A stretch of DNA of 64,000 nt, taken from NCBI GenBank assembly GCA_029718625.1, contig CM056380.1, forward strand, positions 98,382,780 through 98,446,779, in the 5' to 3' direction. Positions 34,509-45,814 of the stretch are shown here, one piece after another. A model generated the notes under the pieces. It searched no databases, was not told the origin of the DNA, and worked only from the letters and a program-made list of their open reading frames with translations. This DNA comes from Synaphobranchus kaupii (lineage: Eukaryota > Chordata > Actinopteri > Anguilliformes > Synaphobranchidae). The translations under genes were made by a program, and so were the position numbers. Positions within the stretch are counted from its first letter, which is position 1, and every line of letters starts with the position of its first letter.

Positions 34509-36700
34509 TGCACATATTAGGACATAGTTGAAATGAAAGTCAAGTAAATGATTTTAAAAAAGAAAAAGTGTTTTGTTGGAGGAAAGGAGATGGCAACATG
34601 GGGAGTAATGTGTGTGCTGACTTTGGAGGAGCAGGTTGAGAGATTGTGGTGTGGGGGCAGGGAACGGGAGAGAGGGCACAGCCGAGCGACGCGTGAAAGA
34701 TGACTCACAGGAGACCCCGGCACAGAAACGGTGTTTGTTCCCGAACGTGTGACTGATCGCAGAAGGTCAGTGAACTCTGGCCACTAAAAACCAGAGCATT
34801 TCACTGGCGCTTTGGGTCAAAACATACAAAGTGCACCTACAGTTCCCAAACACTACTTAGGGTGGGCGGATGCTTTTGTTGAGCGTGTCCTGTCATCTGT
34901 AGATACTCTGCCTTGTGCGGGGGTGGATGTGAGGGAGGGAAACACACAAGCCCAACGAGAGATAAGGCAGATCCTTCCATGCGGACAATATAGAGGGCAA
35001 CGGATGTCCATAGTGTTCATGCTGCTGGCTGGGATACCTGTTAAAATGTCTGCTCAGACTAACATGTAATAATACATATATGAACTGTTTTGACATATAT
35101 GAACTGTTTTCAAATTACATCCATATCAAAATGGAATCTTATTATTTTTGAAATGTACCCATCGATTTGTATGTAAGAAAGTGTTGAATTTGAACTTGAG
35201 AACAGTTGTCGAATGCCTGTGGAGAATCTAGCTGTTGCACTGTGTGATTAAAACGAGCAAATAGTATAATATAAATAGTATAATATAAAGATATAATATA
35301 ATGATGTTACATGATGCCTGTCAGATCACAGATTACATTTAAAGTGCTGTCTGCAGTTCTGGTACCAAACTATTAGAAAGATACAGAAGCTCTTGGGGGG
35401 AAAAAACTATGAAGAAAAACAGTGTTGGCTCCAGGTATGACATGTTAAGAATACTAACGTTTTGTAACAAAAGTTACAAGGAAATAATTAAGACCTCATT
35501 TATTCAGGCCTAGCAAAGGACCTTTGAGTTCAGGCCCAGGCATTAATGTAGTGCTGGATAGTCTCTAGTCTGCCAGTAAATGGCTGGTTTAGATGGGCTG
35601 AATGGCCTGTTCAAGCCATTATGTATTCTAATGTTCTTATTTGTGCAGCTCTATAAATAGGGCAGCCCGTGAAGGTGGCTTTTCATATGCACTGTGCAAA
35701 TTGATTACTTTAATTTATTCATGCTAAATTAGCTACATTAAATGAATTACTGGCTGTATTTTCAGCCAGTGTCATAGGCAGAATGGGTTGTGGGATAATC
35801 TCTGGAGCTTATTGCCAGTTTTAACCAATTTGGTTTTAAATGAGTCACTTTTCTGAGTACGATGAGCAGCAGGGTGAAGGTGAACTGAAAATGAGGACAA
35901 CCTTACATTACTATGCACCGGCACTCAATTGCTTTGTGCAGACAGACTCGGTGCATTTTAATTCACAGAGATTAAGCTGCTGATCAGCTGGAAAGTACAT
36001 ATGGGGGGGGGGGGGGGGGGCACAAAACATTTTAATTAATTCAAAACATTGTTATTTAATTATTAGATTTATTAAAAATGGCAGATAGCAAAAGACGGAA
36101 CATATAGCAAAATAATTTTATATAAAAGAAATAAACCCTGAAAAATAATACAATTTCATTAATTTTCTGTAGAGTTTGATCAATGTAGTAGGCAGTGTTT
36201 TCCACAGTAGTTCAGAGCATTTTAGAAATATAAAATATATCTCCCAGGAACTAGAGGAGAAACTGTTGCTGTTCATTTGTTGTTATATTAACATACTGAA
36301 GACATGTGATATTGGGCTCACTCATGTCATGGTATGACTCATAGGGTACATAGGCCCAGATTAATTATACAAATATGATGGACATAAAGTAAAACATGTG
36401 GCTAGGTTATTCTAAACACTCAACTGCAGTTTTACTGGCTGGTGTCAGTGGGGCTTGTGTGGGAATTAACTGGGTTAGCAGAACTATATTTATTATTTTC
36501 CCGTCTTATCTCAAGTACACACAGTAGAGGTACTTTGAGGTGATTTACGGGCATGGTTGTTGTAGTATTTCTCTGTCAACACAGAGTGGGTGGAAATGGG
36601 TTTCCCCCGTCTTTAAAATGGGTTTCCCCCGTCCTTAAAAAAAGATAGCCACGGCTCGTTAATTCGAACAATTTATTACAAAATGCATACAATTTGTTCT
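33750..36700. other. gene-free stretch, probably 5' intron of the GPR61-like gene
   Basis: Contents are a GA microsatellite at 34469-34506, a direct duplication of a 21-bp unit (ATATATGAACTGTTTTGACA) near 35075-35115, a 20-base G run near 36003, and a repeat-like end at 35480-35640 with GGGCTGAATGGCCTGTTC. I see no coding exon. Confidence 0.4.
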
Positions 36701-36719
36701 GAAAAGTAGTAGGCCTATG

Positions 36720-37075
36720 ACTACTTTTGCATAAGTAGTTGTTATATACCAACTCATAAGTCGTAAAGGATTTAATTATATGTATTGTGTATCTTTTAGA
36801 ATCAATTTGAAGGTCTTAGTGCTGGTTTTTAAAGATCTAGATCTAGAATATATATCAGAATGCCTGTCCTTTTATGTCCCACAGCATGCCCTCCGTTACT
36901 CTACTGCAGGCCTTTTAATTGTACCAATGATAGCACATGTTAGGAGTGGCATGATAAGTGTTTTTCTTTATGCACCTAAACTGTATAATAATTTACCTGA
37001 ACACATTAAAGAGGCTGGTTCTGTGGTCATTTTTAAAAAGCTTCTTAAAAGTCACCTTTTACTTTAGCTCTTACT
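36720..37075 (+). mobile_element. L2-like LINE ORF2 C-terminal fragment
   Basis: 36780-37067 translates to a piece typical of the end of L2-clade ORF2. It includes RINLKVLVLVFKDLD, HALRYSTAGLLIVP and YAPKLYNNLPEHIKEAGSV, then IFKKLLKSHLLL. The reverse transcriptase and 5' parts are absent. An ATT microsatellite follows at the 3' end. Confidence 0.7.
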
Positions 37076-37096
37076 TAAAGTACCCAGCAGTGCCTT

Positions 37097-37098
37097 TA

Positions 37099-37167
<69 letters not shown>
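37097..37167 (+). repeat. (ATT)n microsatellite
   Basis: An uninterrupted run of about 23 ATT/TTA units directly follows the LINE fragment and may have grown from its simple-sequence tail. Confidence 0.9.
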
Positions 37168-37968
37168 TTGGGGGTTGGAAAAATACCTTAACTGGGAAAA
37201 GTCCAATTGAAATATTGTCAGTCGCCAATCTCAGAATGGCTGCAATCCAACAATTAACACGATAAACAGTAAGTTGGTATCTTTTTGATAATTATCTTTC
37301 CTTGCTGTCAAACAGCAATTTATTGATTGAAATGCACTTAAAAGTTAGGGCCTACGTGTACATGAATTGACACAAAACTAAATTTTCTGCCAAAATAAGA
37401 GTCTGGACAAATAAATATGACCATTACAGAGGGCTCATAGAGGCAGTTTCCCTCTAATAGCCTTTAGGCTGACAGTATCTTTGAAGGTTTCTGGGTATGA
37501 CTCACAGAACATGATCAATGCAACCAGCTCTCTGCAGCCATGCTGAAATGAGAGAGGAGGCCACTTCCCTGCATGCACTGAGACAGACATGTGGATCACA
37601 GAAAAAGGTGTGCAGATGTTGAGATAAAACCGTTTGTGCCACCAACAAATATATGGGTTGTTGGTTGTAGCTGACTGAAAGCCTAGAATGTTTTAGATAT
37701 CACACAGAGGCCAAACAATCTCACTTTGTAATTAAGAAAAATCTGGTCCAAATAAACCAATAATATGAATTACTGCAAAAGCATGATAATGAAAAATTAA
37801 AAATAACATTTAGCATGCAAAAAGGCAAAATGATTTATTGAAACCAATCACCCAAAAATTGCAGATTGACCTAGATTGCAGACCAGATTGTCTTTGTTTC
37901 CTACCCACAAAATGATGTAAAATGAAGAACAGGGTCTAACCAGTATTTGTTATTATTTCTTTGCAGGA

Positions 37969-38055
37969 ATGCATAATATAAACTTCAGGAATGTGACGAT
38001 TTACATCCAAAGAAAGAAAGAGTCCAGCATGCTACCGCTCAAGAGTTCCCTGTGA
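37969..38055 (+). promoter_or_regulatory. upstream ORF of the GPR61-like gene, 28 codons
   Basis: An ATG sits 2 bases after a likely splice acceptor (AG at 37965-37966). It opens a 28-codon frame that stops with TGA at 38053-38055, only three bases before the receptor ATG. It is in the same frame as the receptor, so the stop also fixes the receptor N-terminus. Such an arrangement could lower or time translation by reinitiation. That role is inference. Confidence 0.45.
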
Positions 38056-38058
38056 GCA

Positions 38059-39333
38059 ATGGCTGGGTCGGGCCCCATGCTGAACCTTGTGAGCAACCGC
38101 ACTTCACACAATGTCACATCTGGCCTGTTGGAGCCCAAACCCACAACTCCCGGCTTGCAGCTGGGGGTTTTCACACCGTCCCAGCTCAAGGACCTGGTGG
38201 GGATGTTCTTTATGGTGAGCCTGAATGTGGTGGCCCTCCTGGCCAACACGGCAGTGATGGTGGCCATCGTGAAGGCCCCGCACCTGAGGAAGTTCGCTTT
38301 TGTGTGCCACCTGTGCGTGGTGGACCTGCTCTGCGCCGTGCTGCTGATGCCCTTGGCCATCGTAACAGGTTCACCCTTCTTCAGTGCTGTGGTGTTCACC
38401 GTGCTGGAGTGCCAGGTCTACATCTTCCTCAGCGTCTTCCTCATCTGCGCCTCCATCCTCACCATCACGGCTATCAGCGTGGAGAGGTACTACTACATTG
38501 TGCACCCCATGAGGTACGAGGTGAAGATGACGCTCAACCTGGCCATCGCCGTGGTGATCTTCATATGGGTCAAGTCCATCCTGCTGGCGCTGGTGACCCT
38601 GTTTGGCTGGCCTCCGTACGGGAACCATAGCTCCATCAGTGCAGCCCACTGTTCCTTGCACTGGAGCCACAGTAGTCTCCGGAAGGCCTTTGCCGTCCTC
38701 TTCAGTGTGGTGTGCTTCCTGGTTCCGTCCGTCGTGATCTTTGTGGTTTACTGCAACGTGTACAAGGTGGCCCGGATGGCGGCCAGGCAGCACGTCCCTG
38801 TGCCTACCTGGGCCACAAGCCCCAAGCATCGCTCGGACTCCATCAACAGCCAGACCACCATCATCACCGCCCGGACCCTGCCCCAGAGGCTGTCCCCCGA
38901 GAGGATCTTTGGAGGCGGGAAAGCGGCCCTCACCCTCGTCCTCATCGTAGGCCAGTTCCTGCTGTGCTGGCTGCCTTACTTTTCCTTCCATCTGCACCTT
39001 TCGCTCGGGGACTCACCCCAGAGCCCTGGAGACATTGAGGAGGTGGTCACCTGGCTGGCCTACTCCTCCTTCGCCATCAACCCCTTCTTCTACGGGCTCC
39101 TGAACCGACAGATCCGCGAGGAGCTGTGCAAGCTGAGGAGGTGCTACTCCACCCGGCCCCTGGAGCTGGGAAACTCCAGCCACGAGGGCTCCATCCAGGA
39201 AAACTTCCTCCAGTTCCTGCAGCGAACAAGCTGCACGGCAGAGACCCGCTCCAGCTGTGTCCAGTCCAGCCCCAGGAACACTTTGGACCAGGGCGTCCGC
39301 ATTCCCGGGCAGATCCCAGAGGAGTTCAGTTAG
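38059..39333 (+). CDS. gpr61: orphan class A GPCR of the GPR61/GPR62 group
   Basis: A 424-residue, single-coding-exon seven-helix receptor of the plasma membrane. The N-terminus has glycosylation sites N13 and N18. TM1 spans about 46-71 (N63), TM2 about 82-103 (D89) and TM3 about 118-141. C118 and C198 are the likely disulfide pair. ERY at 142-144 replaces DRY. TM6 has CWLP at 303-306 and TM7 has NPFFY at 341-345. The long third loop carries HRSDSINSQTTIITARTLPQ, and the tail ends NTLDQGVRIPGQIPEEFS. From memory these match human GPR61 far better than human GPR62, yet the position after parp3 is that of GPR62. Human GPR61 is reported to signal constitutively through Gs. The start is supported by an in-frame stop at 38053-38055 and a strong ATG context. 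The symbol could equally be gpr61-like or gpr62. Confidence 0.85.
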   Translation: MAGSGPMLNLVSNRTSHNVTSGLLEPKPTTPGLQLGVFTPSQLKDLVGMFFMVSLNVVALLANTAVMVAIVKAPHLRKFAFVCHLCVVDLLCAVLLMPLAIVTGSPFFSAVVFTVLECQVYIFLSVFLICASILTITAISVERYYYIVHPMRYEVKMTLNLAIAVVIFIWVKSILLALVTLFGWPPYGNHSSISAAHCSLHWSHSSLRKAFAVLFSVVCFLVPSVVIFVVYCNVYKVARMAARQHVPVPTWATSPKHRSDSINSQTTIITARTLPQRLSPERIFGGGKAALTLVLIVGQFLLCWLPYFSFHLHLSLGDSPQSPGDIEEVVTWLAYSSFAINPFFYGLLNRQIREELCKLRRCYSTRPLELGNSSHEGSIQENFLQFLQRTSCTAETRSSCVQSSPRNTLDQGVRIPGQIPEEFS

Positions 39334-39845
39334 CAGATTTCCAAACTCAGACGTCATGTCTTGCTCTGAATAGGATGCCTCATGGCCTCTAGGTGCCAGT
39401 TAAGTTTTCTTCTGCATGCAATGTTATCCTTTTATACAGGGTGCAATAGATTGCCGTTTATACTATATTACCAGAGGTTAGGTCTTCTCACTAAAGCAGC
39501 GATTGCAGCATTCCACCAGGTGTATATTATTATATTGGCCCTGCCAGTATTTTGATGTGCTCTTATGAAAAACACTTGAGGAAGAGAAAATTTGATGTAA
39601 ACAATATGAATCTCTGGTTAATTGCTTATGTAATCAAACAATTATTAACATTAAACCTTTTATGTTTGTTTTGTGCAAAAAAGGGAACAGTGCTCCATTA
39701 TTTGAGGAAGGGAGTTCAACTACAGGATGAATTCTGGACCAGTGTCGGGCATTTAACTAGAGGAATAGTTTGGTGAATGTCAGGAGGTAATTGCATTCAG
39801 TGATGATTGCAAAGTGGTATAGCACTGTATTCAATAAAGCTCTAG
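39334..39845 (+). other. gpr61: 3'UTR of the GPR61-like gene
   Basis: AT-rich sequence after the stop contains TTCAATAAAGC, with AATAAA at about 39833-39838, the first good poly(A) signal downstream. Another occurs near 40772 (CCAATAAAGAAATG). Confidence 0.45.
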
Positions 39846-42800
39846 AGAATGTGTGAACACAGTGAGGGGAAATTGTATTCCAGTTCATGGTCAATTTACA
39901 GTTTCAATTAAATCATGTAATTAGGTCCAGTCCTGTTACATTCAATTAGTGCGATTGGATTGAGAGCTGGAACAGTATTGAGCAGATATGAACCATGTGG
40001 ATTTCTGGATTCTGGATCTTTCTGAGGGTGGGTCACAGATGCAAGGAAAGATTCTACTGGGAAAATTAGGCCCTAATGTGGAGAGGAGGAAGACTTTGAC
40101 CAAATATAATAGCAGAAGAGTCACAGATTCAACCTAATAAAACTGAGAAAAAAAAATGTATATATATATTATACTGGTAATAAAAATAACAAAAATATTG
40201 ATACTACTACTGCTATTACTACTACTACTACTACTACTACTTCTATTGTTATTATTATATTTTTCTTGTGTTCCAGTTCATATTGTCATTGTAAAAAAAG
40301 GATGTAATTTAGTACATAATACTAAAACTAGTGTACAGATATTTCTGAACAACTAGAACAGGTATTATAATATGGAATTACATTTCAAATCCCTTGACAG
40401 AGATAATTTAAGATTATTGAAATTCTTTTGAACGGCATTAACATGAACTGGCAGAACTAGATCTTTATTTTATCAATTTTTGGGTGTTTTGCTACTGTTT
40501 GCTGCCGTTTGTCAGGAAATGTTCTTTGTTATTAAATGATGTACAGTACAAGGAAGGAACAGAGGTTTACCCTTCTAAATGTGTTTCTGATGTTTGCACT
40601 TATTTGATTAAATGTATACAACTCTGAAATTTATAATTGAAATGTATCATTGTTTATAAATGTTTTATTTCACTGTTATTCTTAACTAAGCTAAATGAAT
40701 GAACAAGCACCTGCAGATAGTGCAAGCAATGTCTATCCAGCATAGCACCAGCTTGTACATTCTGTTGTCCAATAAAGAAATGCAAATTAGTTTGAAAACA
40801 GACCTACTATTGTTAATTAAACTTCAAATTATATGAATATTTGTGTGTTACACCTTAAGTGCAGACTGCAAACGCATGCTCTTCACAAATCATGTAGGCT
40901 GCATCTAACATGTTACAGCATTATCCCCAGTCCCCCAACAAGAATCATTTCTCTAATGTGACTGCGCTTGTCTTTTCTTGTATGTCTTTTAACCTTTTAA
41001 TTGTCTGGGAAGTGTGATTTTCTGAATATCCTAGGGTAAATCTCATGGGGTTATGTTTCTTATACTGTAAACCAGACCAGTTGAGAGATCATCACCAAAA
41101 TATCTAATGATATCAAATGACCTGTTGAAACTATGTTCCATTGCCAAAGGAATGTCCATACAGATAAAATGCCATCCAAACTAAGGTTGTTATACCCTCA
41201 AAACATCTGGTAAATGTGCACAACATTGTATATAATATTCAATCCTAAATGAATGTGAGCATATTGCCTTTAATGCCATGTTTTGATGCTTGATGTTCTC
41301 ATGGAAATGCTATGAGACAACATGGTATTTTTCTCTTGGATCTTTGATTTGTGAGACTGAATCTGTGACATGTCTGGTGAATGCATCGCTAATAAGCCCT
41401 GAGTCATTAGCATCTTAATTTGTGGTATTTCCATCTGACGACACAGCTGTGACACGCAGTAGCAGACCTGTTCTGTGTTGGGATACATATTGGCATGGTG
41501 ACGTACAGTACATTCAATGAAAACCCGTACGTGGAAGCGAAAGGGTACGTAGATACTAGTATCACTTTATAATTTGCTTCCATCAGCCTGTTTTATGGGG
41601 GTATTTCTTATCCATGAGAGGGATGACATCATCGATTGATTCAGACAGATCAGCCGCTCCGAACGGTAAAGACTTCAAAGGGCACATTGGTGTGGGGGGG
41701 GGGGGGTTCAGGGGTTGATCCGTCCAGCCAAACCTTTTGTCCTTCATGCAGTGGTTCTCTGGGGCTTCATCGAACCTGAAATAGAAGTGTCTAGTAATGG
41801 GTTACAGATGGAATTTCAAGGTTGATTTGTTTTGATAAAATATGAATTTCCTTAATTCTATTATTATTTCCTGGAAAATAAATGGAATTCTGTCTCTTGG
41901 TGGGAAATGTTAGAAGGCGTATTTTCAAAGCACCAGGAGTTTACAAATCACCAGTGCTAGGGCTGTGGACTTGGTTTGTGTTTGGTTGGTCCAACTGTAC
42001 ACTTTTCAGTGTTCCTTTTCAAATACTTTCACACTTTTTTTTTTTTCACACTGATTTCACGTTTCCACTATCAATCCAATAACAGTTCGAAACATGCTTC
42101 TCGGTTTTATATAATTAAGCATGCCATATCAGTCTCAAAATTCACTCTGGATAATATGGTTAACTACAGCATATAAAACATTGTGATATATTAAAATTGG
42201 GCTCTCTCATGCTCGGCAATGTTTCATCCCAGCTGATCAGCACGAAGAATGAATTCCATGTGTAGTGTGTGCTCTGGAGAACACATTTGAGCTTCTGCCA
42301 GGGCAAGCAAACACATCGGCTATGGACCCCTTATATTCAGGCACTGGGTTCTCGACAGTGCTGTGGCGACGTTGCCCTGTAATGCCTTGTAGCGTTACGG
42401 AAACTACTGCTTTATGTCAGCCGAAAGATCTTTTATGTGAGAACTGCACCATTAAAGCCACTTGCTTTGACCGGCGGTCGAGCAAGAGTTAAAGGCAGGC
42501 AGACATGGCTTAGTTATTTATCTCGAAACTGCCCAGGCTAATGAAAGAACATGAGCGGAGGAGGAAAGCACATTCACTGCATCAAGCAATGAATAGCAAA
42601 ATCAGGTCCAGAGGAACACGTGCTGTGATTAAGAATTCATGGTACAGGCGCCTCTTTCCTGATCAAAACGCAACTAGATTATTCTTTTTTTTAAAATGGA
42701 AGCATCTGAAAGCAGCCAGACGCATCGTGCTAAAGATGAAAGGAAACGGATTAAAAAGAGAAAAAGGAGGGGGAGGGGGAGGGGGGGGGGGGGTGGTGGT

Positions 42801-43450
42801 CTGTTTACCTGGTCACTCCTTAAAAAGAAAGCTAGAAGAGAATAAAAGAAAGAAGGATGTGTAAATGCCCTCTGCATAAATCTCAAGCAGACAATCTGCT
42901 GAGTATATGGTGCATCCTGAGTGACCCATTAAAACATGGCGGTGGCAGATCATCGGAGAGACAGGCACTTTCTGCGATCCAGTTTACCGTTACCACAGAA
43001 ACAGCTGGATGGGCCAAATGGGAAAAGGGGCGGGACGGGCCGGTCTGTAGTGCTTCTCTAATCCACTTATAAAGCTGTTCTACATGGGGGAAGGTGGGAG
43101 GGCAGGGTCTAATTTAGCTTTCTAATTTCCCCTATTTACCCTTGTGCGTACATTCACACCTCGGTGGTGACTGTTCCTCCTGTACCTGACGTTCTTGTTC
43201 TTGGGACTTTTTATTCTTTAATGGCCGTGTTAAAAAATTGGTGCAATTGTTCTAAATCGTAATGTTGCCATCTGCCAGTTGTTTCTGTGTCTTTGCCTGT
43301 GGCTGCTAGTGTTCGGCAGATCTGGAGGGGATCCTGTTACGCAACAATTAGCCTCTTGGTAGTCTGATTAGCACAAACCAGTGGGGGCTGGTTTTGGCCT
43401 GCTTCAACAGGGTTAGAGCAGGGTTAGATCAGATTCATGAATGTGAGAGG
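39846..43450. other. intergenic, no gene seen
   Basis: It contains an ACT-type trinucleotide run near 40203-40245, G runs near 41693-41706 and 42767-42795, and scattered AT-rich sequence. No reading frame shows a known domain, and no transposon ends could be paired by eye. Confidence 0.4.
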
Positions 43451-43454
43451 TAGG

Positions 43455-43594
<140 letters not shown>

Positions 43595-43867
43595 TGGGAA
43601 CAAGGTGTGTTGATTGTTCAGCCAATCAATGACTAAATGAACCACTAGTGCTAAGAACAACACCCTGAAAAAGCAAGAGACACAACGGCTCTCCAGGACT
43701 GGAGTTTGACACCTGTAATCTTTGGGATGAACACAAGCTAAATAAGACTTAAAAAGCCAGAATAAGACTTTTCATGTCCCTGTTCCTAGTGAAACAAGTC
43801 CTAAGGAAACAAATGAGGAAGTAAGTAGCCTAGCATTTAAAGGTAAATGGGGATGGAGATGCTCAGC

Positions 43868-44790
43868 CTGATTTAGAATTTTATTTATATAGGCCTTTTC
43901 CAGAGCAAGCGTCACAAAGTGCTTCACATGACATTAAAACAATTAGAATAACCACATTAGGACACAGACCATAAACCAACAAACTAGATAATGACATCAT
44001 TTAAATGCCTGTCTGTACAAAAAGGTTGTCAAGCACCATTTAAAACAGTCCACAGTGCTTAGCACATCTAATGTCCAAGGGAAGAATGAAAGCCTAGGAG
44101 CTACAGAGGCAAAAGCTCTATCACCCCTTGTTTTGAATTTTGTCCTAGGGATGGCCAATAAACCCTGTTCAGATGACCTAAGAGTCCTACCTGTAAGATG
44201 AGGAGACAGGAGTTAAAAAATATCAGAGGGAGCTAGACCATGGAGTGCCTTGAAAGTGAGTAGTAATTTTACTATCAATCTTATATTTCACTGGTAGCCA
44301 GTGCAGAGAGGCCAAAATAAGATAAATGTGAGCTCTACGGCTACTCGTACAGAGGAGTCCTGCTGCAGCATTTTGGACTAGTTGCAGCTTCTCCAGAGCT
44401 GATTTGTTGAGACAGGTGAAAAGAGAATTACAATAATCCAATCTGGATTAAACAAAAGCAGGTATAATTGATTCAAATTCTTGATGAGAGACAACAGACC
44501 GTAATTTAGAAATATTTTTAATATTGAAATATTATAATTTTTTATAATATTTTTTAATATAGTTAAGTATCATCTGCATAACAATAGTAAGAGACGTATT
44601 TGAAGTTTTTAATAATCTGAGTAAGCGGAAACATATAAATAGCAAACAAGATAGGCCCAAGAACAGAGCCCTGTGGAACACCACATGAAAGGGGAGCAGA
44701 AGATGACAAATGGTCACCTACAGAGACTGAGAAACTATCAGATAAATAAGATGAGGATTTTTTCATTATTGGTTACATTGAAGTACTACT
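43868..44790 (-). mobile_element. L2-like LINE fragment with reverse-transcriptase core and 3' tail
   Basis: On the minus strand, 44766-44563 encodes [20 protein letters not shown], then [14 protein letters not shown] and YYCYADDT, the core of a LINE reverse transcriptase (YADD active site). 44441-44223 encodes the C-terminal MDYCNSLFTCLNKSALEKLQ, then LVQNAAAGLLCTSS and LASLHWLPVKYKID. The low-coordinate end has the tail phrase TTTTATTTATATAG. Frames are broken and the 5' half is missing, so it is dead. Confidence 0.85.
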
Positions 44791-45675
44791 GAAGAATCTG
44801 TTTTTGGAGACAAAAGTTAAAATGTTTGGTACCCGAAAAACAGAAAAGGCGTGATAAACAAGCTCTACTATGAACGAGACACCTCTAAAATCATGCCAGG
44901 ACATTCATTTGACATTAATTTATTCAATATAAAATCTTATTAACTTTTATATTTATGCAATATGCCTGGGTGTTGGTTAACGCCGAATAACTTTTTTGCT
45001 CTTTAATGGATCAGAAGTGTACATTTTTAAAAATATTTTGCCTCCAACTATGTTTTTCCCATATTGAACAGATTGAGTACTATTGTAAAACATAACAAGT
45101 TAATATATTTGATATTGATTCTGGAAAATATTTGACGATTCACTGAAAATGGCACTTCACGTCATTGACCATTGTAATTTTCAAGGCACCAATGCAATGG
45201 GTACGCAAGACAATTGAACATAATTGGATTACAAGCCTGGCAAATGGCTGGATAAACCTCAGTTAGACACACATTGCAGTGTCCATTTCAACAGGCACTT
45301 GGCAAACTGGATGTTTTGCACATTTTGAGATCGTCATCTGACGTCTTTTTAATCACAAAGAAATGTATGTTTAATTTTCAATAAAGAATAAGATTTAGAA
45401 CCGTTGTGTGTAAACCAATGGGTGGTAACCTGTGTTGTGGGCATAGCAAGAAGAGTTGTTGTCATACATTATCTTGAACAGATCAATGATGCAATCCATC
45501 ACTTTCTGCATATCCTCATTGGAATGACCAATGAAAAAGGCAAAGATGGGTTTTTTTTGCCAATTAAATCCACTCTACAAGTGCACATTTTTCAATGAAT
45601 CACATGATTTTTAAAATGGGTAGCCTAATGATTAGAACAGCGTAATGCACCTTGTTCATCATTGTGAGTGTTTCA
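44791..45675. other. intergenic, no gene seen
   Basis: AT-rich sequence without recognisable gene or repeat, except for a possible continuation of the LINE at its left edge. Confidence 0.35.
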
Positions 45676-45677
45676 AT

Positions 45678-45679
<2 letters not shown>

Positions 45680-45732
<53 letters not shown>

Positions 45733-45733
45733 C

Positions 45734-45811
<78 letters not shown>
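45680..45811. repeat. (CT)n microsatellite, about 130 bp
   Basis: A CT run broken only by one CG and one CC step. It yields long Leu-Ser and Arg-Glu artefact frames. Confidence 0.95.

Positions 45812-45814
<3 letters not shown>

Noticed and set aside
38052..38997. 192-codon plus and 208-codon minus frames overlapping the GPCR
   Set aside because: They are shadow frames of a GC-rich coding exon, and the GPCR frame has full seven-helix motifs.
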